DNA of 64,000 nt from WJMD01 sp964596015 (GTDB taxonomy: Bacteria > Joyebacterota > Joyebacteria > Joyebacterales > Joyebacteraceae). Both the position numbers and the translations under genes were made by a program. Below the pieces are notes generated by a model, which worked only from the letters and a program-made list of their open reading frames with translations, was not told the origin of the DNA and did not search any database. Below, one piece after another: positions 6,750-15,783 of this stretch; the stretch's first letter is position 1; each line of letters begins with the position of its first letter. The stretch lies in contig CAZQSB010000012.1 of assembly GCA_964596015.1 (NCBI GenBank), positions 1-64,000 of the forward strand, given 5' to 3'.

Positions 6750-9503
6750 ATGACGAGGCTCGCGAAGGCCGTCGTCATCATCGCGCTCCTCGTTCCCGCG
6801 ACGGCACAGGCACAGATGGGGTCGCTGCGCGGCACGGTCCGTGACGACGACTCGGGAGAACGGCTCTCGGGAGCGAACCTGCTCCTGGTCGGCACGACCA
6901 TCGGGACCTCGACGGACCTGGACGGCGAGTACCGCATCGAGGACATCCCGGCCGGAACGTACGACGTCAGGGTCTCGTTCCTGGGATACGAGACGGAGGT
7001 CATCCCCGAGGTGATCATCAGGGCGGACGACACCAAGAAGCTGAACGTCGAACTGGAGCCCGCCGCCGGGATGGCGAGCTTCAGGATCGACGACTTCGTG
7101 GTCTCCGCCGAGCGCGTGCTCTCGACCCAGGTCGCCATCATCACGGAACGCATGAGAGCCATCACCATCGGAGACGGCATCAGCGCCGAACAGATAGCGA
7201 AGTCGCCTGACGGCACCAGCAGCGACGTCCTCAAGCGCGTGACCGGGCTCTCGGTCGTCGACAACAAGTTCGTCTTCGTCCGCGGCGTCACCGACCGGTA
7301 CAACGTCACGTGGCTCGACGGCGTGCCCGCGACGAGCACCGACACGAGCTCGGACCGCAGGAGCTTCACCTTCGACGTCGTCCCGGCCTCGCTTCTGGCC
7401 AGCACCGTCGTCGTGAAGACAGCGACGCCCGACCTTCCGGGCGACTTCACGGGCGGTCTCGTCCAGCTCAATACCCGCGACATTCCTGAGGAGGCCCAGC
7501 TCTCCGTCTCGGCCTCGACAGCCTTCGGCGAGAACCTGGCGCGCGGAACCACGATGCGCTCCCAGGGAAGCGACACTGACTGGCTCGGCATTGACGACGG
7601 CATCCGGGAGCTTCCCGACAGCCTCAAGGGCAGAGAACTCGCCCGGGCCCTCCCGAACACCTGGGGGCTCGTCGAGGGCGACGCGCCCGTCAACGGCTCG
7701 TACTCCCTCTCGTACGGCAACCGCTTCGACATCGGTCGAGAGGACGGCCGTAACGTCTTCGGCTTCCTTATGGGCGGCAAGTACAGCTCCGGCTACGAGG
7801 AGTACGACTACTTGAGGCGCGTCGAGGATGCCGGGGGAGGCGGCCTTCCCAGAGAGAACATCGAGGGAACGGCATACGGGTACAAGGTGCTCTGGTCGGG
7901 GATGCTCAACATGAGCTACGCGCCCGCCAGGAACCACCGGTTCACGGCGCGCGCTCTCTACGTACAGAGCGCGAAGGAAGAGCTCAGGGAGGGAGTCGGT
8001 CAGGTCAGCCACGACGCGTCCGGCAACGGCGAGAAGCACCAGATCGAATGGGACGAGCGGGCGCGCTTGGACCTGCAGGTCGGTGGAACGCATCGTTTCG
8101 GGCGCGCCGGCGGCCCCAGGCTCGAGTGGAAGGCCTTCGGCTCCGAGTCGAGCGCCTATGAACCCGACAGGAAGTACGCGACCTACGACCAGAACGCCTA
8201 CGGCTACATGCTGCTCAAGGCCGACGAGCGCACCTGGATCGACCTCGACGAAGAGACCTCCGGCGGCCGGGCGGACCTCACATGGCCTTTCGGAGACGCG
8301 TCCTTCAAAACAGGCGTCTTCGCGGAGCGGCGCAATCGCGCCTACGAGGTGTCCGCCTTCTCGTCCGACCCGGCCCAGATCGACCTGTGGGATCCCGACA
8401 ACTGGTGGATCACGGCCACTCCGATCGACTCGATCTTCGTCTCAGACAATTTCCAGGAGGGCAAGCTCGGCTTCACCGAGAGGGACAGATACTCGGGGGA
8501 GTACGAGGGCTGGCACGACCTCGACGCGTGGTACGGGATGGTCGACGTCCCCTTCACGATCGACAAGTACGACTTCCGCGTGACCGGAGGGTTGAGGATC
8601 GAGTCTTCCGACCAGCGCGTCCAGTCATACAAGGCAACTGGCGACACGATCCTCTCAGTGATCAACGAGACCGACCTCCTGCCGTCGGTGAACTTCACCT
8701 ACATGCCGACCGAATGGATGAACGTGAGGCTCGCGTACTTCCGGTCGGTCAACCGGCCCGAGCTCAGGGAGATGGCCCCGGTGGTCTATCACGACCACAG
8801 CGCCGGCCAGAACTACCAGGGCAGCGCCAACCTCGACCGCGCCGTCATCCAGAACTACGACATCCGACTCGAGGCCTTCCCCGAATCGGACGAGGTCATC
8901 GCGGTCAGCTACTTCTACAAGGACATCGAGAACGCGATCGAGGACAGCCTCCATCCGGACACGTCGTACAGGAACATCAGGCGGCCGTTCAACTCGGACC
9001 AGGGCCACAACCAGGGCTTCGAGCTCGAGGTCCGGAAGAGTCTCGGGTTCATCGCGGACTTCCTGGGGAATCTGTCGGTGACCGCCAACTACACCTACGT
9101 CGACTCGGAGATCGAGTACATCCAGTCGAGAACGGACTCAACGGGTCAGATCATCCGCACCAGGAAGACACGGCCCCTCGTTGGCCAATCGCCGTGGACC
9201 GTCAACATCGGGCTCCTCTACTCGATCGAGGAATGGGGCACGACGGTCAACGTTCTCTACAACAGATTCGGCGAGCGCCTGATGGCTGTCACGCTGAACG
9301 ACGGCGCGAACATCTACGAGGCCGAGCGGGAGGTCCTCGACCTCGCCGTCACACAGGAGCTCTGGAACTTCGCGGAGCTCAAGTTCGCGGCAAAGAACAT
9401 GACCGGTTCGGACATCGTCGAGACGCAGGGCGAGCTCCGTACCGATCATCTGGTCGACGAGCGGAACCCGGAGTACTCGGTCTCGCTCGGGTTGAAGTGG
9501 TGA
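6750..9503 (+). CDS. TonB-dependent outer-membrane receptor with N-terminal carboxypeptidase-regulatory-like domain
   Basis: 917 residues. Signal peptide 1-22 (ends ATAQAQ). A carboxypeptidase-regulatory-like beta domain spans about 25-105 (LSGANLLLVGTTIGTSTDLD then GEYRIEDIPAGTYDVRVSFL). The plug is about 125-255 with VLKRVTGLSVVDNKFVFVRG and LDGVPATSTD, followed by a long beta-barrel rich in alternating aromatic strands and ending in YSVSLGLKW. Such receptors import large or scarce ligands across the outer membrane using TonB; the ligand here is unknown. I start at the ATG at 6750 because the signal peptide follows directly. The motor genes lie divergently upstream, and two secreted proteins follow on the same strand, possibly ligand-binding partners. 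Confidence 0.93.
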   Translation: MTRLAKAVVIIALLVPATAQAQMGSLRGTVRDDDSGERLSGANLLLVGTTIGTSTDLDGEYRIEDIPAGTYDVRVSFLGYETEVIPEVIIRADDTKKLNVELEPAAGMASFRIDDFVVSAERVLSTQVAIITERMRAITIGDGISAEQIAKSPDGTSSDVLKRVTGLSVVDNKFVFVRGVTDRYNVTWLDGVPATSTDTSSDRRSFTFDVVPASLLASTVVVKTATPDLPGDFTGGLVQLNTRDIPEEAQLSVSASTAFGENLARGTTMRSQGSDTDWLGIDDGIRELPDSLKGRELARALPNTWGLVEGDAPVNGSYSLSYGNRFDIGREDGRNVFGFLMGGKYSSGYEEYDYLRRVEDAGGGGLPRENIEGTAYGYKVLWSGMLNMSYAPARNHRFTARALYVQSAKEELREGVGQVSHDASGNGEKHQIEWDERARLDLQVGGTHRFGRAGGPRLEWKAFGSESSAYEPDRKYATYDQNAYGYMLLKADERTWIDLDEETSGGRADLTWPFGDASFKTGVFAERRNRAYEVSAFSSDPAQIDLWDPDNWWITATPIDSIFVSDNFQEGKLGFTERDRYSGEYEGWHDLDAWYGMVDVPFTIDKYDFRVTGGLRIESSDQRVQSYKATGDTILSVINETDLLPSVNFTYMPTEWMNVRLAYFRSVNRPELREMAPVVYHDHSAGQNYQGSANLDRAVIQNYDIRLEAFPESDEVIAVSYFYKDIENAIEDSLHPDTSYRNIRRPFNSDQGHNQGFELEVRKSLGFIADFLGNLSVTANYTYVDSEIEYIQSRTDSTGQIIRTRKTRPLVGQSPWTVNIGLLYSIEEWGTTVNVLYNRFGERLMAVTLNDGANIYEAEREVLDLAVTQELWNFAELKFAAKNMTGSDIVETQGELRTDHLVDERNPEYSVSLGLKW

Positions 9504-9679
9504 GGAGCTTGGGACTCGCCGCAGTCTCCCGAGAGGGTATCGGCGGCGGACGGGAAGGACCGTGGGCAGGACAGCACGCGAAGGGAGGTTGCATCGAGCC
9601 CACGGACATGCGGTCCAGACCCCATCCGGGTCTGAGGTGCGAAGACGGGGATCTGATCATTCACTCAAGGAGGGAAGAC

Positions 9680-10237
9680 ATGTCGAGAGTTCTGGCGGCA
9701 GTTCTGGCGGGTTGCCTGGTTCTCGCGATCGCGGGTGTTGCCGGCGCCGGCATTCCGGACCCGGACCAGTCGACCATCGCGGCTTCGGCGGGCGGTCTCA
9801 CGACCTGCCCTCTGGGCGACGGCCCCGCGTTCCAGTATCTGACAGTGACAGCCAAGCGCGCCGACTCGACCCCGATCCAGGGGATCGACTCGAGCAACTT
9901 CTTCTTCGTTTCGACGGGCGGCAGCGTCACGGTCACGGCGGTCGACAGTCAGACCGACGTGAACGGCCAGATCCGGTTCGAGGTCGTTGCCGATGAGTCC
10001 ATCGACTATCCGAACACCGTGACGATCAGTGTGAGTGTCTACACGATCGCGGTCAACGGCTCGGTCGCGATCACGTGCAAGTCACTGGACATCAACGGTG
10101 ATGGTTCCGTCAGCCTCGAGGACTTCGGCTTCTTCTCCGGCGATTACGGCACGACGGCCGCGAGAAGCGACTTCAACTGGGACGGCATCGTGGGCCTTGA
10201 GGACTTCGGGTTCTTCTCGGGTCACTACGGTCACTAA
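9680..10237 (+). CDS. secreted protein with C-terminal dockerin-like calcium-binding repeat pair
   Basis: 185 residues, with a signal peptide of about 22 residues (ends AGVAGAG). The middle is a beta-rich immunoglobulin-like domain of about 100 residues. The C-terminus has two EF-type calcium loops, DINGDGSVSLEDFGFFSGDY and DFNWDGIVGLEDFGFFSGHY, spaced like a type-I dockerin. The ribosome site AAGGAGG lies seven bases before the ATG. It follows the TonB receptor by about 180 bases on the same strand. Dockerins bind cohesins; I see no cohesin in the window, so the pair may serve as a stability or surface-attachment module. Function unknown. Confidence 0.82.
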   Translation: MSRVLAAVLAGCLVLAIAGVAGAGIPDPDQSTIAASAGGLTTCPLGDGPAFQYLTVTAKRADSTPIQGIDSSNFFFVSTGGSVTVTAVDSQTDVNGQIRFEVVADESIDYPNTVTISVSVYTIAVNGSVAITCKSLDINGDGSVSLEDFGFFSGDYGTTAARSDFNWDGIVGLEDFGFFSGHYGH

Positions 10238-10287
10238 TCGACTGACGGTCCTGCATCAGCAGGCGAGCTTCAAGAGAGGAGCACTCA

Positions 10288-12006
10288 ATGAAGTCGTTCA
10301 TCAAGACGTCGATCCTGCTTCTGCTGGCTCTGGGCGTCGCGGTCTCGGCCCAGGCGCAGGATCCGGTGAAGGTCCTCGGCCCCGGCTTCCCGGGTCACGA
10401 GCTCGAGACGTACCTGCAGCAGTGGCACCGCACGCTCGACGCGGACACCACGTATGTCCTGACGGGTTTCTACTTCGTCGACTCCACCTACAGCCTGACC
10501 ATCCCGGCCGGCACGACGGTTCTCTGTGCCCCGGGTTCGGCTCTCATTGTCGCCCGCGGCGGCCAGATCTTCGCCACGGGCACGGCGAGCGACCCGGTGG
10601 TCTTCGCACCGACGGATCCTCCAGGTGAGCGCCAGCGCGGCGAGTGGGCCGGTGTCATCATCCTCGGCGAGGCGCCCGTCAACCAGCCGAACCCGTTCAT
10701 CGAGGGTCTCGAGGGCGGTCCCGGGTACTTCGGCGGCACGGACCCGAATGACGACTCCGGTGATTTCTACTACGTCCGCATCGAGTACCCCGGCTACCGC
10801 ATCGAGGAGGGCAACGAGGTCAACTCCCTGACGATGGGCGGAGTCGGTGACGGCACGGAGATCCACCACGTTCAGGTCAGCTACGGGTTCGACGACGCGT
10901 ACGAGTTCTTCGGCGGCACGGTCAACCCGCACCACCTGGTCTCGCTGGCCAACATCGACGACATGTTCGATACGGACTTCGGATACCAGGGAAACATCCA
11001 GTGGGGCTTCGTCGTTCGCGACCCGCTCGAGTTCGATGTCGAGGGCACGTCGAACGGCTGGGAGTCGGACAACGAGGGGTCGGCGCTCGATCCGCCGTCC
11101 ACTCCGCGTACGGCCCCGATCTTCTCGAACATCACGCTCGTCGGTCCTGAGCGCGACGACACGATCATTCTGCCGCCGACGCACACGTTCGGCTACAGCG
11201 CCGTCATCCGTCGCTGTGCGCAGAACAAGATCTTCAACTCGGTCGTCATGGGCTTCCCGTTCGGCCTCAGCATCCGCGACGCGTGCACACACACCGACGC
11301 CGTGAACGACGTCGTCGAGTTCGCGCACACGAGCATCCAGGCGAGTCTCGAGAAGGACGCCCCGTCAGGCACGATCCACAACACGAGCCGCTGGCCCGGC
11401 ACGACGACCCCTCCGGGTGTCGACTCCTGGGTCCTGACGGAGCCCGGCTACACGGCCGCGCATTCGCAGCCGCGGAGCCCGAGTACGGTCGGCCTGACCG
11501 ACATGAGCGACCTCACGAACCCGAACCCGGTCCCGGCCCCCGGTTCCGAGCTCATCGGCACCGCGAACTTCACCGATCCGGACCTCGCCGGCTTCGACGT
11601 GGTCACGTACCGCGGCGCCTTCGATCCCACCAAGACGATGGCGACCGAGTGGACGGCGGGTTGGACGAATTTCGACCCGCAGAACACGGTGTATTGGGGC
11701 ACGACCGACGTGACGGAGTCGATCGCCCGTCCGGTCAGCCTGTCGCAGAACTACCCGAACCCCTTCAACCCGGTCACGAGGATCGCCTACAGCGTTCGTC
11801 AGGCCGGTAACGTGACCATCAAGGTCCACGACGCCGCCGGTCGCGTTGTCCGCACCCTGCTTTCCGACGTCGTCGCCGCCGGCGACGCCGTGGTGACGTG
11901 GGACGGAACCAACGACAGCGGCAGTCCGTGCGCCAGCGGGGTCTACTTCTACAGCATCGAGACGCCCGAGTACTCCGAGACCCACAAGATGGTCATGCTG
12001 AAGTAG
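10288..12006 (+). CDS. secreted protein of unknown function with NPFNP-type C-terminal (FlgD-like/T9SS-like) domain
   Basis: 572 residues. Signal peptide (MKSFIKTSILLLLALGVAVS then AQAQ), then a region with beta-helix character (SLTIPAGTTVLCAPGSALIV, GEWAGVIILGEAPVN, EIHHVQVSYGFDDAYEFFGG) that ends near residue 470. The last 85 residues are a small beta-sandwich starting with NYPNPFNPVTRIAYSV and containing GRVVRTLL and SGVYFYSIET, ending in KMVMLK. This tail is the FlgD-Ig-like or type-A sorting domain common on secreted proteins of FCB phyla. Being third after the TonB receptor, it may be a surface partner of that uptake system; this is inference. A strong terminator follows. Confidence 0.85.
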   Translation: MKSFIKTSILLLLALGVAVSAQAQDPVKVLGPGFPGHELETYLQQWHRTLDADTTYVLTGFYFVDSTYSLTIPAGTTVLCAPGSALIVARGGQIFATGTASDPVVFAPTDPPGERQRGEWAGVIILGEAPVNQPNPFIEGLEGGPGYFGGTDPNDDSGDFYYVRIEYPGYRIEEGNEVNSLTMGGVGDGTEIHHVQVSYGFDDAYEFFGGTVNPHHLVSLANIDDMFDTDFGYQGNIQWGFVVRDPLEFDVEGTSNGWESDNEGSALDPPSTPRTAPIFSNITLVGPERDDTIILPPTHTFGYSAVIRRCAQNKIFNSVVMGFPFGLSIRDACTHTDAVNDVVEFAHTSIQASLEKDAPSGTIHNTSRWPGTTTPPGVDSWVLTEPGYTAAHSQPRSPSTVGLTDMSDLTNPNPVPAPGSELIGTANFTDPDLAGFDVVTYRGAFDPTKTMATEWTAGWTNFDPQNTVYWGTTDVTESIARPVSLSQNYPNPFNPVTRIAYSVRQAGNVTIKVHDAAGRVVRTLLSDVVAAGDAVVTWDGTNDSGSPCASGVYFYSIETPEYSETHKMVMLK

Positions 12007-12049
12007 TTCAACTTCGCCGTCCCACGGGGCGCGCGGAGAAGCAGCACCG

Positions 12050-12080
12050 AGCGGGGGCCTCCAATGAGGCCCCCGCTTTC
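12050..12080 (+). terminator. rho-independent terminator after the TonB-receptor gene set
   Basis: Perfect 12-bp stem AGCGGGGGCCTC / GAGGCCCCCGCT around a CAAT loop, followed by TTTCC. It sits 44 bases past the stop of the NPFNP-tailed gene. Confidence 0.88.
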
Positions 12081-12177
12081 CGTTCCGTCCTTGAGAGCTC
12101 CGGCCCCCGAGGGTCCGGCGCGTCGCGCTCCGCTTCTTCATCCGCCTCAGTCCCTCCCCGGCGCCCGCTCTCACGTC

Positions 12178-12206
12178 TTGACACAGATGCCTCCATGTCG
12201 TGTGAT
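12178..12206 (+). promoter_or_regulatory. candidate sigma-70 promoter of the outer-membrane barrel gene
   Basis: TTGACA (12178-12183), 17-base spacer, TGTGAT (12201-12206), about 50 bases before the ATG at 12259. The -35 is perfect and the -10 is weak. Confidence 0.5.
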
Positions 12207-12258
12207 TCATGTGACACGTGAGACGGCTCGGGGTACGGTCCAGCGACGGGAGTCACCC

Positions 12259-12993
12259 ATGCGACGAGCACTGCCTCTTCTTCTCGTACTGCTGCTCATT
12301 CCGGCGGGAGCGCGCGCCGAACTGAGCATCGACTACGAACGCGGCGTTGTCTGGAGCGGGTACAACGACGTGCGGATACCGGGCGACACGGGCACCGAGT
12401 TCTCTCTGGTCGACGACCTCGACACCGAGTCCGACGGATATCTTCGCCTGCGCCTGACCTGGACCATCGCAGGGAAGCATGTCATCTCGGGGCTCTACGC
12501 TCCGCTGACGCTCCGAGCCGCGGGGTCGGTCGACGCCCCGCTCACGTTCGCGGGAGAGACCTTTCCGGCCGGTACTGAACTCGACGGCACCTACACGTTC
12601 AACTCGTACCGCCTCACCTACCGCTACGAGTTCGAGCCCCGCGGACGGTTGGAGTACGGCGTGGGCTTCACTGCGAAGATCCGGGACGCCCTCGTGCGGG
12701 TCGAGGGCGGCGGCAGGGAGTCGGAGAAGACGAATGTCGGGTTCGTGCCGCTCCTGAACTTCCGTCTCCGATACGCGCTCAGCGACCGGGTGGGGCTGCT
12801 CCTCAAGGGGGACGCGCTGGCGGCTCCGCAGGGAAGGGCGGAGGACGTGCTTCTCGCGTTCACCTACAGCCCCAACGAGACCATCGAGCTGCGGGCGGGC
12901 TACCGCATCGTGGAAGGCGGCGCCGACAACGACGAGGTCTACAATTTCACGCTCCTGAACTACGCGCTGGTGGGACTGACGGCCAGGTTCTAA
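12259..12993 (+). CDS. probable outer-membrane beta-barrel protein
   Basis: 244 residues. Signal peptide (MRRALPLLLVLLLIPAGARA) followed by alternating amphipathic strands with aromatic girdles, such as YLRLRLTWTIAGKHVISGLY, FNSYRLTYRYEFEPRGRLEY and VLLAFTYSPNETIELRAGYR. It ends in a terminal aromatic, GLTARF, as expected for a barrel folded by BAM. The length suggests 8-10 strands. No family name can be given. Its last codons are the first copy of a 43-bp tandem repeat that runs past the stop. It is monocistronic between a terminator and the convergent ligase gene. Confidence 0.72.
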   Translation: MRRALPLLLVLLLIPAGARAELSIDYERGVVWSGYNDVRIPGDTGTEFSLVDDLDTESDGYLRLRLTWTIAGKHVISGLYAPLTLRAAGSVDAPLTFAGETFPAGTELDGTYTFNSYRLTYRYEFEPRGRLEYGVGFTAKIRDALVRVEGGGRESEKTNVGFVPLLNFRLRYALSDRVGLLLKGDALAAPQGRAEDVLLAFTYSPNETIELRAGYRIVEGGADNDEVYNFTLLNYALVGLTARF

Positions 12994-13100
12994 CTCCCGG
13001 TCACTCCGGCCGGTGGGACTGACGCCGGTGTTCCAGCGCCCTGTCACTCCGGCCGGTGGGTCTGACGGCGAGATTCCAGCGCCCGGTCACTCCGGCCGCG
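12970..13100. repeat. 43-bp tandem repeat, about 3 copies, overlapping the 3' end of the barrel gene
   Basis: TGGGACTGAC or a one-base variant recurs at 12971, 13014 and 13057, and TCACTCCGGC at 13001, 13044 and 13087, all with period 43. Copy 1 includes the codons for GLTARF and the stop. Copies 2 and 3 are non-coding echoes of it that would read GLTPVF and GLTARF in other frames. This is a duplication of the gene end. Confidence 0.85.
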
Positions 13101-13114
13101 CGGACCGTTTCGGA

Positions 13115-15766
13115 CTACTCCTCCCCCGCGCCTTCCCCGTCGGCCATCTCGAGCATCCGCTGCCTGAGACCCGACGTGATCCTGTCCTTCGCGGAGTCGC
13201 CCTCCCCCTCGCTGTCGAGCTTCTCGGGGTCGAGCGGCTCACCGAACCGCACCTGGATCGGGTGCGGATGCGGAAGCGCCTGGTCCGGGGGCCAGGCCTC
13301 GTAGGTCCCGCTGATGATGACCGGGACGACCGGCACGGGATGCGCCTCGAGGAGCATGCCGACCCCGGCCTTGAACTCCTTGAGCCGCCCGGACCGCGAG
13401 CGACCTCCCTCCGGGAACCAGACGAGCGCGTGGTCGCGCATGAGTACGGCCGCTCCGAGCGCCAGGCTCGAGATGGCCGCCTTGTGCGGGTCGACCGGGA
13501 CGGTCTTGGCCAGACGGCTGACGTAGCGCTTGAGCGGGTTGCTGAAGGCCGCCTGTACCCACGCGCTCCAGTAGACCTGGCGAAGGCGGTCGGCGCCGAG
13601 CGCTGCGCCCAGAACGAACGGGTCCAGGAAGCTCGCGTGATTCGGCGCGATGAGGTACGGCGGCTCGTCGGGCAGGTTCTCAAGACCCTCCACCTCGAGG
13701 CTGTAGAAGAGCCGGCTCATCGCCCGAACGAACCCGGCGAGCCCGCGGGCCATCGCGGCCTCGAACGAGCTGTGCGGCTCAAGAGAGGCGCGCTGCCTCT
13801 CACTGAGGTGACTTTCCGGATCTTCGAGAGGCGACCGCCCCTCCTCTCCTTCCTTCTCCTCCGCCTCCTCCGACACGGCCTCCAGAAGGTCCCGGATGGT
13901 CTCGACGCGCGAGATGGTGTCCTCCGCGATCATGACGCCGGCGCGCTCAGAAAGCTCCATCGTCAGGCTGAGCCACTCGAGCGAGTCGATGCCCAGGTCG
14001 TGCCGGGGGCTGGTGTCCGGCGTGAGAGGCGCGTCAGGGTACGCCTCGGTGAACCACTTCCACACCTCGCGAGCGGCGTCGTTCTCGAGCAGCCGCTGGT
14101 CATCGTCCGACATCTCCTCGACGGGCAGGGGACCGCGGGCGCCTTCCTTCTCGGACTCCGCCTCGTCGTAGCGCTCGGGAAGCAGATGTCGTCGGATCTT
14201 GCCGAGCCTCGTGCGTTCGAGAGCGCGCCGGGTCACAGCGTACTCGTTGACCCTCTTGTAGGACGGGAGCTCCTTCGAGAGCTTCTCGACCGCGCGGCGG
14301 ACCGCTTCCTCCGGCGTTTCGTCGTCGCCGACGCCCGGGAGCGACGGCACGATGACTCCCAGGAGCCGGCCGTCCCGCTCGAAGACCCCGATCTCCTTTA
14401 TGACGTCGCTCTCTTCGTACGTGTCCTCGACCTCCTCCGGCCAGACGTTCTCCCCGCCCTCGGTGACGATGAGGCTCGAGGCCCTACCCGAGAGATACAG
14501 GTAGCCGTCCGAATCGAAACGCCCGAGGTCGCCCGTCCTGAACCAGCCGTCCGTGAAGGCCGACCGCGTCTCCTCCTCGTTGTCGAGGTAGCCGTCGAAC
14601 ACGTTCGGGCCCTTCGCCAGCACCTCGCCCAGCCCGTTTCCGGCTCCCTCCGCGTCCTCGTCGAGCCGGAGTTCGACCTGCTCGATGGCGCGTCCGACGC
14701 TCCCTATCCTGGCGCGCCCGGGCGGGTTCAGCGTGAGGATGGGCGAGGTCTCCGTCAGGCCGTAACCGATGGCGACCCTCCAGCCCATCGTCTCGAGCCT
14801 CCAGGCAAGCTCCGAGCGGAGCGGCGCGCCTCCCGAGGCGACGACGTCGAGGCTCCGCCCGAACTCCTTGTGCAGCGGTCCGAGCAGGACCTTCCCGAGG
14901 CGGACCCCGAACGTTCTCCGGACGGCGTACGAGAGGCCGAAAACGCTCCGAAACCACGCGACGGCGAGAGGACCGCGGGACGACACCCGCGCCACGATGC
15001 CGTTGAGGAGCGCCTGGTAGAGCCGGGGAACGGCGATGATGACGGTGACCTCTCCGTCCCGGAGTGCGCGGACCAGGTCCGGGCCCGTCAGCGAGCCCGG
15101 CATCACAACAGGCATGCCGAGGGCGAGAGGCAGGAGGACGGCCGCGACGAAGGGATACACGTGATGCAGCGGCAGCGGCAGGAGCATCCTGTCCTCGGCG
15201 CCGACGAGCTTCGATGCGACGAGAGTGTCGATCTGGTGCGTGATGTTCGCGTGGGTCAGCGGTACGCCCTTGGCCATGCCGGTCGTGCCCGAGGTGAAGA
15301 AGAGCACGGCCTCGTGTGCTCCCTCGGCCTCGCCGAGCTCGCCGCTCTCCGACGCGAAGCCGTCGAGGCCCGGCTCCTCGTCAATGACCACGAGCTCCAG
15401 GCTCTCGGAGGCGGCCTCGAGCGACTCCGCCCGCTCCGCCGTGGTGAACGCCAGTCCGATCCCCGCGGCCTGAAGAGCGTGCTCGAGCGCGCGTCCGGTG
15501 AGCTGGACGTCGATCGGCGTGACGGTGGCGCCGCTCCCGATCACGCCGAGCACCGCGGCGACGGATTCGATGGAGGGTTCCGCCGAGACGGCGACGCGGT
15601 CGCCGCGGCCGACGCCGCGGCCCGCGAGACCGGAGGCCACCCGGGCGGCGAGCCCGCCCAGCTCCTCGTAGGTCATCACGCGCATCCCGTCGTCCTTGAA
15701 CGAGACCAGCGCCTCGGCGTCTCCACGATCGGCAAGCGACCGGACCAGCTCAATGAGCGTCTCCAT
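13115..15766 (-). CDS. fusion: AMP-forming acyl ligase, acyl carrier domain and PlsC-type acyltransferase
   Basis: 883 residues in three domains. Residues 1-530 are an AMP-binding acyl-CoA/ACP synthetase with the P-loop FFTSGTTGMAKGVPLTH (about 157-173) and GYGLTETSP. Around 560-640 is an acyl-carrier-like domain with DLGIDSLEW, whose Ser (about 595) would take phosphopantetheine. Residues about 690-883 are a PlsC acyltransferase with the catalytic NHASFLD (about 709-715) and WFPEGGRSRSG. It probably activates a fatty acid, holds it on its own carrier and transfers it to a lysophospholipid or other acceptor. E. coli Aas has the reverse order (PlsC first) and no carrier domain. The start at 15766 has a purine-rich site AGGGAG and is 17 bases past the treZ stop, so it is co-transcribed with the trehalose genes. 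Confidence 0.9.
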   Translation of the reverse strand: METLIELVRSLADRGDAEALVSFKDDGMRVMTYEELGGLAARVASGLAGRGVGRGDRVAVSAEPSIESVAAVLGVIGSGATVTPIDVQLTGRALEHALQAAGIGLAFTTAERAESLEAASESLELVVIDEEPGLDGFASESGELGEAEGAHEAVLFFTSGTTGMAKGVPLTHANITHQIDTLVASKLVGAEDRMLLPLPLHHVYPFVAAVLLPLALGMPVVMPGSLTGPDLVRALRDGEVTVIIAVPRLYQALLNGIVARVSSRGPLAVAWFRSVFGLSYAVRRTFGVRLGKVLLGPLHKEFGRSLDVVASGGAPLRSELAWRLETMGWRVAIGYGLTETSPILTLNPPGRARIGSVGRAIEQVELRLDEDAEGAGNGLGEVLAKGPNVFDGYLDNEEETRSAFTDGWFRTGDLGRFDSDGYLYLSGRASSLIVTEGGENVWPEEVEDTYEESDVIKEIGVFERDGRLLGVIVPSLPGVGDDETPEEAVRRAVEKLSKELPSYKRVNEYAVTRRALERTRLGKIRRHLLPERYDEAESEKEGARGPLPVEEMSDDDQRLLENDAAREVWKWFTEAYPDAPLTPDTSPRHDLGIDSLEWLSLTMELSERAGVMIAEDTISRVETIRDLLEAVSEEAEEKEGEEGRSPLEDPESHLSERQRASLEPHSSFEAAMARGLAGFVRAMSRLFYSLEVEGLENLPDEPPYLIAPNHASFLDPFVLGAALGADRLRQVYWSAWVQAAFSNPLKRYVSRLAKTVPVDPHKAAISSLALGAAVLMRDHALVWFPEGGRSRSGRLKEFKAGVGMLLEAHPVPVVPVIISGTYEAWPPDQALPHPHPIQVRFGEPLDPEKLDSEGEGDSAKDRITSGLRQRMLEMADGEGAGEE

Positions 15767-15783
15767 CCTCGCGCTCTCCCTCT

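Noticed and set aside
8282..9679. Upstream extension of the dockerin-like gene through the TonB receptor gene
   Set aside because: It overlaps receptor code in another frame; the ATG at 9680 with AAGGAGG and a signal peptide is the true start.
13115..15766. Aas (2-acyl-GPE acyltransferase/acyl-ACP synthetase)
   Set aside because: Domain order is reversed and an acyl-carrier domain is present, so the Aas name would mislead.
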